A stretch of DNA of 64,000 nt from Patiria miniata (GCF_015706575.1 NW_024037072.1:17299162-17363161); one strand, 5' to 3'. Counted from the first letter of the stretch, positions 44,630 through 57,159 are shown. Notes: a model not told the origin generated them from the sequence alone. A program made the numbers and translations.

Positions 44630-45735
44630 TTATAGACCTAGAGAAGATATTTAGAAGGGGTGTCACCTGAAATTCTTTTTGGAAGGGTGCCTAATTTGCA
44701 TAATTTGTTAATACCTGCGTATAATATATTTATTCCCATATGGGGGTATATTAAAAAAAAAATTGAAAAGTGTATTTTGGGGATTCTACTTACATATCTT
44801 TACTTGAATAACATTTCCAAAGCATATAAGTGACTGAATAATTACGAGGACATAGTAACGATCCAAAATGGCTACTATTATGCCTTAAAGTTGCGCGCAT
44901 GTACCTTGTCTCCAGATATCATCAATAGTCTTGCCAAACATCAGCATTGGTGAACTTCAAACCCACCAAGTAGCTTACTGGTACAGTTACCCTATGAAAA
45001 CCGTATGCAAAATCATATGAACAATGATAACATTGTGATATTTAGCCCAGAAAACAAAAACTGGGGGGAAAAAAAGAGGTGTCCATAAAATGGGCTAACA
45101 AGTAGGTGAAGGGTTGCCTAACATGGGAGACTGGAACAAGTTCAAGGAAATTACCAAAATTATTGTTGACAAAGCGTTTTGGCGTAGACAAAATTATTGT
45201 AAACAAAAATAATCTCTTATTTGGGGGGATTTCGGTGAACTCGTTCAAGTCCCCACGTTACCCTTCCCGTAGTAGCCCAATTTACGGACACCACATTTTC
45301 TACCCATTTTTATCTTTTGGGCTAAACATCAAGATGTTATTAATTTTCACACGATTTCCCACTTATTTATGTCAGGGTAACTATGCCAGTAAGTAATTTT
45401 GTGAATCTGAAGCTCATCAGTACCCACGTTTGGCGAGACAAGTTGATGATATCTGTGGGAAAAGGTAAATGCGCGCAACTTTAGGGTAAAATAGTAGCAA
45501 CTTTTGTTCTTTATTATGTCCTCCTAATTATTCAGTCACTTATATGCTTTAGAAATGTTATTGAAGTAAGAATATGCAAGTAGAATCACCAAAATACACT
45601 TTTCAAAAAAAATATACCCAAATATTGGAATTAATATATTACACGGCAGGGATTAACGATTTATGCAAATTAGGCACCCTTCCCAAAAGAATTTCAGGTG
45701 TCACCCGTTCTAAATATCTTCTCTAGGGCTATAAG
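44630..45735. mobile_element. 1.1-kb foldback element, arms ~480 bp
   Basis: The left arm starts TTATAGACCTAGAGAAGATA and the right arm ends TATCTTCTCTAGGGCTATAA. Matching continues inward through GGTGTCACCTGAAATTC, AATTTGCATAA, GTGACTGAATAATTA and TTTAGCCCA-AA up to about 45115/45255. About 140 bases of spacer remain. The element has no ORF. TTATA/TATAA at the outer ends may be its target copy. Read into RNA it would form a very long duplex. Confidence 0.8.
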
Positions 45736-46331
45736 CAACATGTTAAGACCTACGCTCCTTTTAGTGGAGAGCGTTTTGCATGCAGCTTTGCTTAGTACTT
45801 GTTGCCCTGTTATTGTCTCGCGAAATTCTAAGTCAAAATCATGGATTTCAAATCTTACCAAAGATCAGAATAACGTAGAGCATACGCAATTTACATGTAC
45901 ACAACATAAAAAGTGAGTAGGGCACTGCAACCGGCCATATTGTTGGCCATAGTCATTGATGGGTAATCATAGAGTTTCATATTTCGTTAGTGAAATGGCC
46001 ACTGGCCAGTAATATAGCATTGAGAGTTTGTCGTTATGTAAGGAGAATTTGGGGGTGTACACTCTCTGGATACAGGTCGTCATGACAATGTCAGTGATTT
46101 CCTAACCATTTTTGTTATCATTTCCTGATATGGGCAATTGGCGCTAGAGTGTCCAAATCAATTGTCCTCAATCGGTCCTCCCGGTTAGTGTTCGGTTGCT
46201 TATAACCGCCCAGCTGGGCAGCAAGAGCGGCAATTGGGGTCCTTTGTCTGGCAGGAGTGTTGCAGGGTGCCATCCCACAGGTGGCGATATAGTTTGAATC
46301 TCACCACAGCAACTTAGTTTGAAATTGGACT
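45736..46331. other. No gene; flank of Ty3 element
   Basis: The minus strand at 46190-46330 has GAGATTCAAACT, a B-box-like word, and CAGCTGGGCGG; a tRNA-derived SINE is possible but no A box was found. Confidence 0.3.
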
Positions 46332-46524
46332 TGTAGTATCCTGAGTACAATATCTTATAGCACATTATTTGGGAACACAATTCAATAGAACACCCACAAG
46401 TGCATTATGGGAAATAAGCACATGGAAAGTTGTTGAACATGACAGTAGAGTTAAGTTTGAACAAAAGTACACAGTTTGTCTCCGGTCTGTTTCATTCATT
46501 AAGTTGTCCAAAAGAAACAGTACA
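46332..46524 (+). repeat. 5' LTR (193 bp, TG...CA)
   Basis: Begins TGTAGTATCCTGAG and ends AACAGTACA. It differs from the 3' LTR by about three substitutions and two one-base indels. Confidence 0.9.
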
Positions 46525-49500
46525 CTGGCGACGAGGATTTACAGACATGTAACAGTTTATAGAACTACTGAACAGGAATTTTTCGACTACGGTTGGAGTG
46601 ATTTTGGCCCGTTTTTTGGAGGACACTTTGTGGCGAACAGAACTGCAAGTACGTGCAACGTGCTTTACTGTACACGTACGTTGACATCGTACACACATAC
46701 TGTGCAGTGCTTTAGACCAGTGTGTTACGCTACGTCGCTGAAAATGGCGAATTACCTGCACCCGTTCCCGAAACAATGTTGCCGTTCGTTGGGAAAAATA
46801 TGGGTCAAGCGTTTAGAGAACTTATTTGTCGCCATGAATGTACAAAATGGAGAGAGGAAACGTGCTCTTCTGCTCCATTATGCTAGTGAACATGTGCATG
46901 AGATCTACGAGGTAGAGAAACAGACAGATGCTGGAACAGGCGATACATACCAGAATGCAAAGACAGTCGTAGACAAGTACTTCCGACCGAAAAAAAGAAC
47001 ACACAAATGGAGATCTACAACTTCCGATCCACCAAACAAAAGGAGGGTCAGATATTAGACGAGTATGTCACAGAACTACGTACGCTTTCCAAAACATGCG
47101 AGTTAACCGATGCAGACAAAGAAATCCTGACAAAGCTAATTCAACACTGCTCCTCCAATCGACTCCGACACAGGGCTCTCCGTGAACCGGACAAAACGCT
47201 TACACAAATAATCGACATGGGCCGCACATTGGAAATAGCAGATCAACAGGCCTCAACTAAGGAACGCGAAACTGTCCACACACTGACACGGAAATACAAC
47301 GACACCAAAACGAAGCGACCCCCAGCAAAAACTGCCAGCCGTGCCAGTGGTCCTAAACGCTCAACACAGCCCAACCAAACAGCGGCACATCAGGCACGAT
47401 GTAAACTCTGCATTTATTGTGGAGGGAGCTATCCCCATACAGGCACATGCCCAGCGAAGGGACAAACCTGTAACTATTGCGGAAAACTGAATCACTTCCA
47501 GCGGGCCTGTATCAAACGCAAGAAAGACACGGCCGTACACAACATCCAAGTGAGTGAGGACGACTACTGCTACACATTGCATAACAATGAACATACAGTA
47601 TACACACTGTCATTGCCCACAGCCCAAGTCAGAGTAAACAATCGGGAGATCATTATTCTTCTTGACACGGGTTCAACGGTAAACATTCTGGATGAACGTG
47701 GCTACGCAAGTGGGGGCAGTCCGCCCATGAAACGCCGCGGACAGTCACAAGTGCATGCCTATGGTGAAGCTTGACGCGACCGATACACATCCTTGGGGAA
47801 TGTCAACTGACAGTTGAAACTGCCTCCGTCGAACAATGCCACACATTTCTCATAGCGCAAGGAGCCAATGGCTCCCTACTGGGATATGAGACAACAACCA
47901 GGCTGCAACTCATCAATGTCGTGCAAGCAGTAACATACAAGGACAAGTGCCAGGAAAAGTATCCTGGGCTCTTCCTCGACATAGGAAAACTGAAAGACAC
48001 ACAGGTGAAACTCCATGTGGACGAAACTGTGAAACCCAAAGCAATCACCAAAGGTGGAAACCGAGATTAAATGCCTCGAACAACAAGACATCATCGAACG
48101 CGTGGGTATCTCCAATTGTTACGCCCCAAAGAAAGACGGCTCAATACGCCTATGCATCGACATGCGAGAACCCAATAAAGCCGTACTTCGCGAACGCCAC
48201 AGCACACCAACAGTGAACGAGCTGATCCACGACCTCAACGGAGCAACGGTCTTCAGCAAGCTCGATCTTCGTTCGGCTATCACCAACTTGAGCTCGAAAC
48301 AAGTTCGCAATACATCACTACGTTCCACACATACATGGGACTATATCGCTACCAACGTCTGAACTTTGGAACTTCCTCAGCAAGCGAAATCTTCCAAGAG
48401 ACAATTCGCAATGTCATCTCTGGCATTGAGGGAGCCCGAAACATCAGTGACGACATCATCTGCTACGGAACGGGTCCCAATGCACAACGCGACCATGATG
48501 CTGCACTGGAGGCTACGCTGAAACGCCTCCATGAGCATGGCCTAACGATTAACTGGGACAAATGTGAGTTCAACACAAGCACGATCAAGTTCTCCGGCCT
48601 TGTTTTCAGCTCGAAAGGCGTGTCACCAGACCCACAGAAAGTTGACACAATCCGAAACACGCCCCCACCGAGGAATGTGCAAGAACTACGCAACTTCCTC
48701 GGAATGACCAACTACAGTGCGCGGTTCATCCGCAACTCTGCCACTCTAACAGAACCGCTGAGACGACTCTACAGGAAGGACGCACCGTGGGGTTGGTCTC
48801 AAGAGCAACAAGATGCATTCAACACGCTCAAACACGACCTGTCAGAGGACACAAATATCGCATACTTTGACATACACAAGGACATCGAGGTCGCGGTGGA
48901 CGCCAGCCCCGTTGGCCTCGGAGCCATACTGACACAGGACGGACGTGTCGTAGCTTACGCGAGCCGTGCTTTGACTCTCGTGGAATCCCGATACAGTCAG
49001 AAAGAACGCGAAGCCCTTGCCATCGTATGGGCATGTGAACACTTTGACATGTACCCCCGTGGAACACCGCACTTCGTGGTTACCACCGACCACAAGCCTC
49101 TCGTAAATATCTGGCATCCTCCATTACGCATCAAGAGGTGGGGTCTCCGACTACAACCCTACAAACTCACAGTCAAGTACAGTCCCGGAAACACAAATCT
49201 AGCAGACTACATATCGCATCATCCACTTGCCAACTCCAAGAACACATCTCGCGAACAGAGAATCGCAGAACAATACGTCAATTTTGTGACAACAACGTCA
49301 GTCCCTCGTGCGATGAACCTCATCGACATCCAGACAGCAACTTCACGCGATCCGACCCTGCTGAAAGCCATCGACCTCGTCCGCACAGGTCGCTGGTTCG
49401 AAATCGAGAAGATCACTGACTCCGCGATCAACGTACCTGAACTTCGTCAGTACCGCGCCAGCAAAGACGAACTTACCTGCCATGTTGATAACATCCTGCT

Positions 49501-50457
49501 GCGGAATGACAAGATCGTCATTCCATCATCCCTACGTGACCTCGCAGTTTCCATAGCACATGAGGGTCACCAAGGAATGGCGCGAACAAACGCAATGATA
49601 CGTTCCAAAGTACGGTTCCCAGGTATTAACGAGACAGTAAAACAGACAATAAAGAAATGTCTAGCATGTCAAGCAGCCTACAGCAAACCAGGACCCTTCG
49701 AGCGAGCCACTGCGCAAGTCAGAGTTGCCACCAGGAGCATGGCAGAATCTGAGCATGGACTTCTGTGGACCATACCCACAGGAGAATACCTTTAATGGTC
49801 ATCGTGGATGAGTACTCTCGATACCCGATTGTGGAGATTGTAAAATCAGTGTCCGCAAACACTGTTATCCCCGTTCTGGACAAAATACTGTCAACATTCG
49901 GCTGCTGCAAAGTGATCAAGACCGACAAGGCAGCCCATTCAACTCTCATGCCTTCGAGAAATTCGCAGAATACAGCGGTTTCAAACATCGACGCATCACG
50001 CCTCACTGGCCACGAGCCAATGCGCAAGCCGAGGCATTCAACAAGTCACTGATGAAACTTGTCCGTATTGCCCATCTTGAACACAAATCTTGGAGGCAGG
50101 AGCTCTACAAGTACCTACGGCAGTACCGTGCAACTCCACACCCGTCCACCGGTTTCACACCATATCAACTCATGTTTGGACGCGAGCCGCGTACACGACT
50201 ACCCCAAATCGAACCGCATGACCAATCTCCATCAGATCACCAAGCGAGGACAAATGACAAACAGGCAAAGCTCAAGCAGAAACAGTACGCCGACAAGAAC
50301 TGTAAATAGACAAAGATGAAACAAATGCCAAACAGGAAAACTTTGGAAACTGAACTTTTGTGTGTTAATTCTCTTTAATCATTCAAGGGACTGGGCTTTA
50401 TGATTGTTTAATAAAACTTTGATTGATGTGTTAGTTTCAATTCAACTTGGGGAGGGA

Positions 50458-50652
50458 TGTAGTATCCTGAGTACAATATCTTATAGCACACCATTTGGGA
50501 ACACAATTCAATAGAACACCCACAAGTGCATTATGGGAAATAAGCACATGGAAAGTTGTTGAACATGACAGTAGAGTTAAGTTTGAACAAAAGTACACAG
50601 TTTGTCTCCGGTCTGTTTCATTCATTTAAATTGTCCAAAAAGAAACAGTACA
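50458..50652 (+). repeat. 3' LTR (195 bp, TG...CA)
   Basis: Starts immediately after the polypurine tract and matches the 5' LTR at about 97%. It ends AACAGTACA before AGACT. Confidence 0.9.
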
Positions 50653-51800
50653 AGACTCATACGCCTTTTATGAGGTCATACACAAATGGGCAATTGACGA
50701 GTGATGCCGTTCACTCAGGTTTCACTAATGTTTGTGTGCTCCTATGAAATCAGCCATGAGTCTACAATTGGGTTGTTAAAGTGCAAAAGTGTTAATCGGT
50801 GACTAGATGTAAATTGCCGTTTGTTACTAGGTCCCTCACAAAAGCCACATACAGGGTGCACCCCGAGGATATGGCAAGCAGTGGCAGCCTCATCCCGATG
50901 AGTTAAGGTCAGCGGGTTCGGCCACAGGACCGGTGACTTGGGAATTAGTGTAGTCTGCAGATTCCTTGCATTGGAAGAAGTAGTGCGCGTTACTCCAACA
51001 CCTAACACAGAACTTGCTGACCAGGCTGTGGATAGTCGAGGCAAAGCGTTGCCGTCAGGGTGTCGGACATATTTTGTCCACAGTAATTTTTCGTTGCCCA
51101 ATTGCCACATACAAGTTGACTTTCGAATGTCGCGGGCGATTGAATGACAATCCCTGCTAAAACGCACCGGGGCTTAACCTGACACGTCTACGGAGGAGTC
51201 GGACATTTTTCATCACGGTTTGATGGTTGCACGCCGCGCTACAAACCCTCCTCAAGTCAAGTCGAACTCATAGGGGCGTATGGACTTGTGCAGCCCATGC
51301 GACAGACTATACATAAACTATTTTTGCCCAAATACGCCCGGTACGGTACCCAGCACCGACAAATTTGGGGCACAGTGAAGGAGAAAATTAATAAACCAAA
51401 ACATGCAATAGATATTACGTAATTCAGCGATTTGTAACACTCTATACGGAGTATCATATGGTTGCTGAATGTAAACAAGGGGGTAACTTATTTTGTTTCA
51501 GGGCTAATGTGTGCTAAAGCAAGATCACAGCCACGCATACTTACACATCACAGGACTTTGAACCGGCCTATATAATTATGTTGAAGTCTTACCATTATTG
51601 TAAATGCAGGAATTGTGTTCGCATCCAATTGTGTGTGAAGCCTAATCATTGCGGTGAGCCGCCAGGTCGAAGTTCGTTTACTGAGATACATGTACATTGT
51701 GTAGTAGCGTACGAGGTAACGATTTATAGGGGCGATATGGAACTCTGCTTAAGATTATTTACCACACACTCTCATTAAGGGCATGCAGTCTCATATGTAG
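50653..51800. other. No gene seen
   Basis: A 141-codon minus frame (50742-51167) has no domain signature and no clear splice sites. I treat it as chance. Confidence 0.4.
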
Positions 51801-53080
51801 TCACCACATGGTCAAAGCGTATAAGAGCGGCATCATACAAGAACTGATGATAGGCCCCATGTTGTTAACTATTGGGGGTGGCTCTCAACAATATGTAACC
51901 GATCATGACTTAGGAGTTAGGGGTTGTCCCCAGTTAAAGTAAAGTTGCGGTAAACGTCAACTCTTGAGTTATCATATGAACCATACTTGTGAAGGGGTGC
52001 CTGCAGTACAGTAAAGTCATATGTGCGAGTTACAAACAGGCCGGTCGCTCATCACTTATGGTTTAAGTGTTGTCTCCGGTAAAGTTGCCATAAACGCAAA
52101 CCAGGTTGATTGTATTAGAAGTTGTAGTCGATCGATGATTATGGGTATACCAGGTTGGTTATAGACAATTCGTAGTCGGGCATGACTATTGAAGCCTGGG
52201 ATAAACACAGTTTTCTACTGAATTGTGATTGATTGGCAAACTAGCTGGTTACGGTGACAAAACATGGTAGTTGATAATGCGTAAGTGGTATAAGAACAAG
52301 AGGTGTAACACTTAATTGTAGTCGATCGTGACTTAGTGGTAAATTAGGTTCGTTATAAATAATTTGTAGCCAATCCCGATTTATTGGTCAAACCCAGGTT
52401 TGTTACGCCTTTGGCAATCGAGCAGCTATTACGGGTACACCAGTAGTCGATCATTTGACTTATTTGTAATTATTCTGAACAGTCAATCAGGATTTGATGG
52501 CAAACCAGTTTGATTAGGCCAAAAAAAAAGTCTCCGGTTTCTGGTATGGAGCTTGCCCCAAAAGTGGTGCGGCGACGCAGCTTTTTTTTTTTTTTACCTG
52601 TTTTTTTTTTTTTTTGCTTCAAATGTCGGCTGATGACTGCGAATGGTGCCCGACTAAACTTAGTGCAAATATATGGGAGTCCAGAGAGGCCACATAAAGC
52701 TTATTCTCGATCATAACCCCATCTAAAAACACGTTAAAATTGTGCAGCAGCAGGATTCCAGTCAAACCAGTGAGCTTGGCGGTTTTGAGACATCATCTTG
52801 TATTGAAAAAAAAAAACTTTTTCATTTTGCCGACACGCATGGCTACGGCGACGCGCGCGCATACCAGAAACCGGAGACTTTTTTTTGGCCTTATAACTAA
52901 ATTGTAGTCGACCACGCATTAACTATTGGTAAATCAGTTTAGGATAAACAAAGTGTAGTCAATCATGGGGTCTTGCTGAACAAGGTTGGTTAAAAACAAA
53001 TGGTTGCCGTTTATGCCTTAGGGTAATGGTTGTTATACAATATTCTGTAGCCGCTTATGTCGTAATTGTGAAGTGGATCT
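51800..53080. repeat. Old degenerate tandem repeat, ~60-110 bp spacing
   Basis: Words like GTAGTCGATC(A/G)TGACTTA, GGTAAA(C/T)CAGGTTGGTTA and AAACAATTTGTAG recur about ten times in the same order with poor identity. A MITE (52517-52890) splits the array. It is probably an ancient satellite. Confidence 0.5.
52517..52890. mobile_element. 374-bp TTA-flanked Harbinger-type MITE
   Basis: The ends GGCCAAAAAAAAAGTCTCCG and the inverted CGGAGACTTTTTTTTGGCC extend through TTTCTGGTATG as a ~30-bp TIR. TTA lies on both sides (52514-52516, 52891-52893). GGCC ends and a 3-bp TTA copy suit Harbinger MITEs. The interior has T runs at 52583-52614. Confidence 0.75.
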
Positions 53081-53800
53081 CAGTGGGAGTAGACTTGAAT
53101 GAAAACCCAATCAACTCCTGGCTATCTCATGCGGTTGAGGGACTTCGATGAATTAGCAGATATAGTTGGTTTCTCCACGTTGCGGATTTCATATTGTAAG
53201 GCGTTCAGGTTGTGGCGTGAACTGCACTTTACATTGGCTTGCGCCACTGAACGGACCCCCAATTAAATTAGACATAAAAAAGTAATAAGAGAAGTAACCT
53301 CGTTATACAGTCTGTAAATGGGAATCCAATCATCAGGTTGACATGAGATAGCAAGCTTGGGGCCAAACGTTCTCATTTTCTCAACGAGTTTCGAGTTTTC
53401 GTAGACGGCTACTATCACGATTGGCTACCCAATAATTATGGCTGTCGCAATGGGAAAGTGAAAAGAATGGAAAACATTATGTAGATATTCAACTGATGCG
53501 AATGTATCATTAGTCCCAGACACGCAGCATTGTCAAGTTGGCAAATTAGTTAAAGCAAATTATTGTTTGTGTTAAAAATTATCCACAGTATGCTGTATCA
53601 TATAAGGACCCGTGGTGCGAAATCAGACCAACACGATCAGACCAACACGATCCAAATTATTGGGTAAATAGCAGAATTTATAAGTTAATAGATTTTAGGT
53701 TTATTTAAAGATTTAGTGGAGAAACAGTAATTAGTTGATCACATGTCTTATGGGTTTCGTATTGCCTCCAGTGAAGTAAACGTCGGCCACAACTGGGTCA
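53081..53800. other. No gene seen
   Basis: A direct repeat AGACCAACACGATC occurs twice at about 53626-53652. Nothing else is recognised. Confidence 0.35.
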
Positions 53801-53807
53801 CCAGCTG

Positions 53808-54465
53808 CACCCGATTTCATCAAACTCTTCGTAACTTACGATGCATCGCAGCGCTGCGACGCGTCGTATCTCTACGATGCGTCGCAGCTTCGACGCGTCC
53901 TGCGATCCATTTCCCTAAACACGTCGTAAGTGCGACGCGTCGTAGGTGTATTTATAGCACAAATCGGTGACTGTTTTATGTCTTTAGTCAGCGTACGGTA
54001 AATAGTCGTCTGATACTCAACAAAGAGTCGTCGGATCTCAGCTCGAAATTTGTTAAAACGTAAAACAAAATGGCGGCCGTGCGATGCAATTTTGAAGGAA
54101 AACAAGCTCTTATTGGACTGTATAGCTACTTTGAAATTTCAGCTCTAATATTCCGGTCTAATTCATAATTATTCAATGAATTTTCTATTTACAACTTTAC
54201 ACACATTGCCTCGGTATTATAATCTCGTTAATGTAATGCTTGTGGCATAAAACTGGCTTAGAAATGACTCTTCTTATTTTGCGATGACCACTAGATACGT
54301 CGTAACTTGCGACGTGTTTTAAGCCGTTGTCAAGGAACTTATGACGCGTTCAACACATCGCAACTTTCGCGAAATGGATGATACGACGCGTCGCGAGTTG
54401 CGACGTGTTACATGTCGTAATTTGAGTTGCGTCACAGCGCTTCGTGAGATCGGGTGCAGGCCACA
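53808..54465. mobile_element. CpG-rich foldback MITE with CGACGCGTCG words
   Basis: The ends GCTGCACCCGATTTCAT and ATCGGGTGCAGGC are inverted, with arms of about 140 bases. The arms hold several CGACGCGTCG or similar decamers (53857, 53936, 54381 and variants) and ATGCGTCGCAG/CTGCGACGCGTCG pairs. The AT-rich centre (54090-54290) has no ORF beyond a short minus frame. CpG density here is far above its surroundings. Confidence 0.7.
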
Positions 54466-54734
54466 CCAAAAAAAAAAAGAAACAAAAGAATGGAGGTATG
54501 GGTGTTTGGATGGTTTTAGCCCAGGGAGAGAGAGGTGAGATGTTCCATTTGTCAAATTTTTAGCGGAAGGCCAAGGGTCAGCACAAGCGGACGAGCCACT
54601 GTCGCCGGGGGTGCTGGCACACGTCCATTATCCTTGGAATGATCGATCTCAGCTAATCTCCCTCCATGGGCTCTTGTGCTGCGGATAAGTGATTTATCCG
54701 CAGCGTTTATCAGCTTGTGAAAAGCGATGACGCT

Positions 54735-54955
54735 TCATGAGAAGCGATTGCGCTTCTAATCGTTGCGAGATGCGATTGCGCTTATTTGTGCGAGAAGCGA
54801 CTGCGCTTCTAATTGTAGGGGCATCCGTAGTCCCCTGGGACTTTTGAGAAGCGATTGCTCTTCGAACGGGCAGGATATCCGTAGTTCATTGGGACTTGTG
54901 AGAAGTGATTGTGCTTCAAGGTGTAGGGATATCCGTAGTATTGGAATGATTATAA
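54735..54955 (+). repeat. Tandem array of GAAGCGATTGCGCTTC hairpins
   Basis: About five copies of a perfect or near-perfect GAAGCG-ATTG-CGCTTC-type hairpin lie at about 54739, 54766, 54798, 54851 and 54901. The last three are joined by GGCATCCGTAGT or GATATCCGTAGT and TGGGACTT, giving units of about 50 bases. It is non-coding in any convincing frame. Confidence 0.8.
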
Positions 54956-54969
54956 CCATGAGCATGTAA

Positions 54970-55890
54970 GTGGTAAATGGGAGTTTATTAAGCCGTGCTG
55001 GCAGTTACATGGACCTGTTAATTATTAGAACTGGTAGCAGATAAATTGTACATGTGATTGTTAAACCATGCTTGTTGGACTGTTTCAAGCGAGGAAATTA
55101 TTGCAGAATGACCACAGTACTTTTCTCCGGTGTGATTCTCCTTACAAATATTCTTGCGTCACACGCATAATTTCTTATTAATAAGTTGGGTGCGAAGCGA
55201 TCGAGGCTGTGATTATAAATAATGGTTTTCTGAAAACAACAATGAAAAACTACCAAGTTTGCTTTACATTAAGAATATATATCAGCAAAGCTATAAACAC
55301 CGTGTTCAAAATTAATTTGTTGGTCCTTTTAGTGAAATATAAGGTCGTTTCAGGAGGCGCCATTTCGAAGCCGATTACATTGTGTTCAGCGCATGTTTTT
55401 ACAAGTGTACTGCACCTGTTTTTATAAAATTATCCCGGCCCACTATTTCATCCGGGTGGATTACTATTCGGCCCAGACGCTTTAGTAATTTTGTGCTCAA
55501 ACAGCTGAAATGAACCCATTGGCGTTTAATTTTGGGCAAATGGTATGACCCGTAATATATTTATCGACCCATAATGTTACAAAAATTGTTTTGTAATGCA
55601 ATATCGACCCGTAATGCAATAACAATCCGACACGTAATGTAACAACAAGAGGGTCCCCATTGCAATAAAATTGCTGGTGCCTTTGGGGGATTTTAATGAT
55701 ACTCTTGTCCTATTATACCCAATACATTTGAAAGGTATTTTTTAATTCAACTAGTAACTAAAAATAAAAAAAAATTTGGGAAAGTAATTACACTAATTTT
55801 TATGGCGAAAAAGAAGTTTCACAAAAACACTACCGTTTAGTTAGATAGTAAACGGCAAGGATTTCCCCAAATCTAAAAAAAAAAGAAATC
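54970..55890. other. No gene seen
   Basis: Around 55540-55640 CGACCCGTAATG and CGACCCATAATG wording repeats three or four times over a short distance. I see no exon or RNA gene. Confidence 0.35.
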
Positions 55891-55897
55891 TACCTAC

Positions 55898-55952
55898 CTC
55901 GTGCAAATCAAGCCATCCATACCACAGTGATCATGAAGCTGCGAGACGCCAT
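55898..55952 (-). pseudogene. Decayed copy of host signal-peptide exon
   Basis: The minus strand gives Met-Ala-Ser-Arg-Ser-Phe and MITVVWMA, then a TGA stop, then FARG and a CGAG/GTAGGT donor. It is exactly 55 bases like exon 1 (28997-29051), and the flanks (AATCTAAAAAAAAAAG, TAGGACA) also match. The stop removes a usable signal peptide, so this is a relic of a duplicated gene start. No downstream CUB exon copy was found between here and the Ty3 element. Confidence 0.65.
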
Positions 55953-56769
55953 TGTCCTACGAACATACGCTTTGCATAACAGTGGTCCAGAGATGTTTTA
56001 GTGAGTTGGCAAGAGAGAGTACCCTTTTATTCACTATTTTGCTGTCACACTGCTTAAAATAGAAAACAAAAATCCATTAAAATAAATATTATTGATTTCT
56101 TGTAAGCACGGCTGAATGTTTATTATCATGCTAACACAAAGAAAGGGAGGCGGACAAAAACACAACTAAACAACGTTCCTGTCATTCCAAGAACGAAACA
56201 AATATTTTCGCTGATAAAAAAAAAATGAATTTCCCTTCAATTGTGTCGCAAAGTTCAAATATTAAAAACAGCAGGATGTTTTCCTTCGTAAAATAGTTGT
56301 TTCTTTTCTGTCAATCCGATAAATAATAACGTTTTAAAAAAAAACAGAGAAGTCATTGTGACTTCGTTCCATACTATGCATAATATTTACGTAATCGAAC
56401 TACCCTTCAGATGTTAAGACAATCGAATATTCCCTTCCTTCCAAAAAATTCAATCGCATTTTGGATGATGTCACGACGACGTCACATATTTTCTCCTCAA
56501 GGATTTTGTACATATATCTTCGACCATCGATCCAAACCTCTTACAAACAGAATTGTAAATTTATCATGTTTCGCTCGTGAGTTATACACAACGAAACAAA
56601 AAAACATATATAAAATCAAAGTCTCTGCCGTGGATATTTTCAATTCTGTCACACACACTGAACGCAGAAATGAATGCACATTTGCAGTGGTGCAGTCCGC
56701 AGTAGCTTCGCGTCGCGTCATTTAATTTTAATTTAATTTTAGATATTTAGACATTAAGTTAAAGGATGC

Positions 56770-57159
56770 AATCTAAATTGTAAGCAGGGGCTGTCAAGGA
56801 ATGAAATAAAGTATACAAACTGTCATCCGATGATGTGTTCATCCAAGCCCCTGATTACAATTAAGGTAAAATTACAAATGTTAGGATAAAAATCAATATT
56901 AAAAAAAAGGAAATAGAATGAAATTCAAAAAAAAATAAACGCCGTAAACAGGAACAAAAGGAAAATATCGAGAGCTCCCTCTCCCACCCACAAACACTCA
57001 CCAAAAAATAACACGCCAAAACTATAGCAACCCACAGAACTTAATCAACAGGACTAAATACAGTTCTCGATGCCACCACTTGCCGATAAGTTTCAACCCA
57101 ATCAGCCAGCTTTCTTTCTCTTGCTGGGTTCAGGAGCCCCGCTTTCTTGTACTCTTGTA
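56770..57159. other. No gene seen
   Basis: GGGGCTGTCAAGG at about 56790 and its partial inverse GCCCCTGATTACA at 56850 form a weak inverted pair. Nothing else is recognised. Confidence 0.3.

Larger units (their letters stand above)
46332..50652 (+). mobile_element. Ty3-type LTR retrotransposon (Mag/SURL-like), broken, young
   Basis: This ~4.3-kb element has both LTRs. Parts: 5' LTR 46332-46524; primer-binding site TGGCGACGAG at 46526-46535, complementary to the 3' end of a serine tRNA; gag with two CCHC knuckles (about 46800-47630); protease with LLDTGSTVNILD (about 47640-47700); RT (about 47950-48800); RNase H (about 48830-49210); integrase with H2C2 zinc site and core (about 49330-50200); polypurine tract GGGGAGGGA at 50449-50457; 3' LTR 50458-50652. 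RT wording such as FGTSSASEIFQETI suits the Mag clade. Flanks GGACT and AGACT are a near-perfect 5-bp target copy. The LTRs differ at only about five sites, so it is young, but it is broken at several places (roughly four to six). Confidence 0.9.

Noticed and set aside
46190-46330. tRNA-derived SINE upstream of the Ty3 element
   Set aside because: Only a weak B-box-like word was seen; no A box, tail or second copy in the window.
48335-49795. Longest open frame of the window as a host gene
   Set aside because: It is the pol region of the Ty3 element, with RT, RNase H and integrase zinc motifs between matching LTRs.
50742-51167. 141-codon minus-strand ORF after the Ty3 element
   Set aside because: No domain, no splice support and composition typical of chance.
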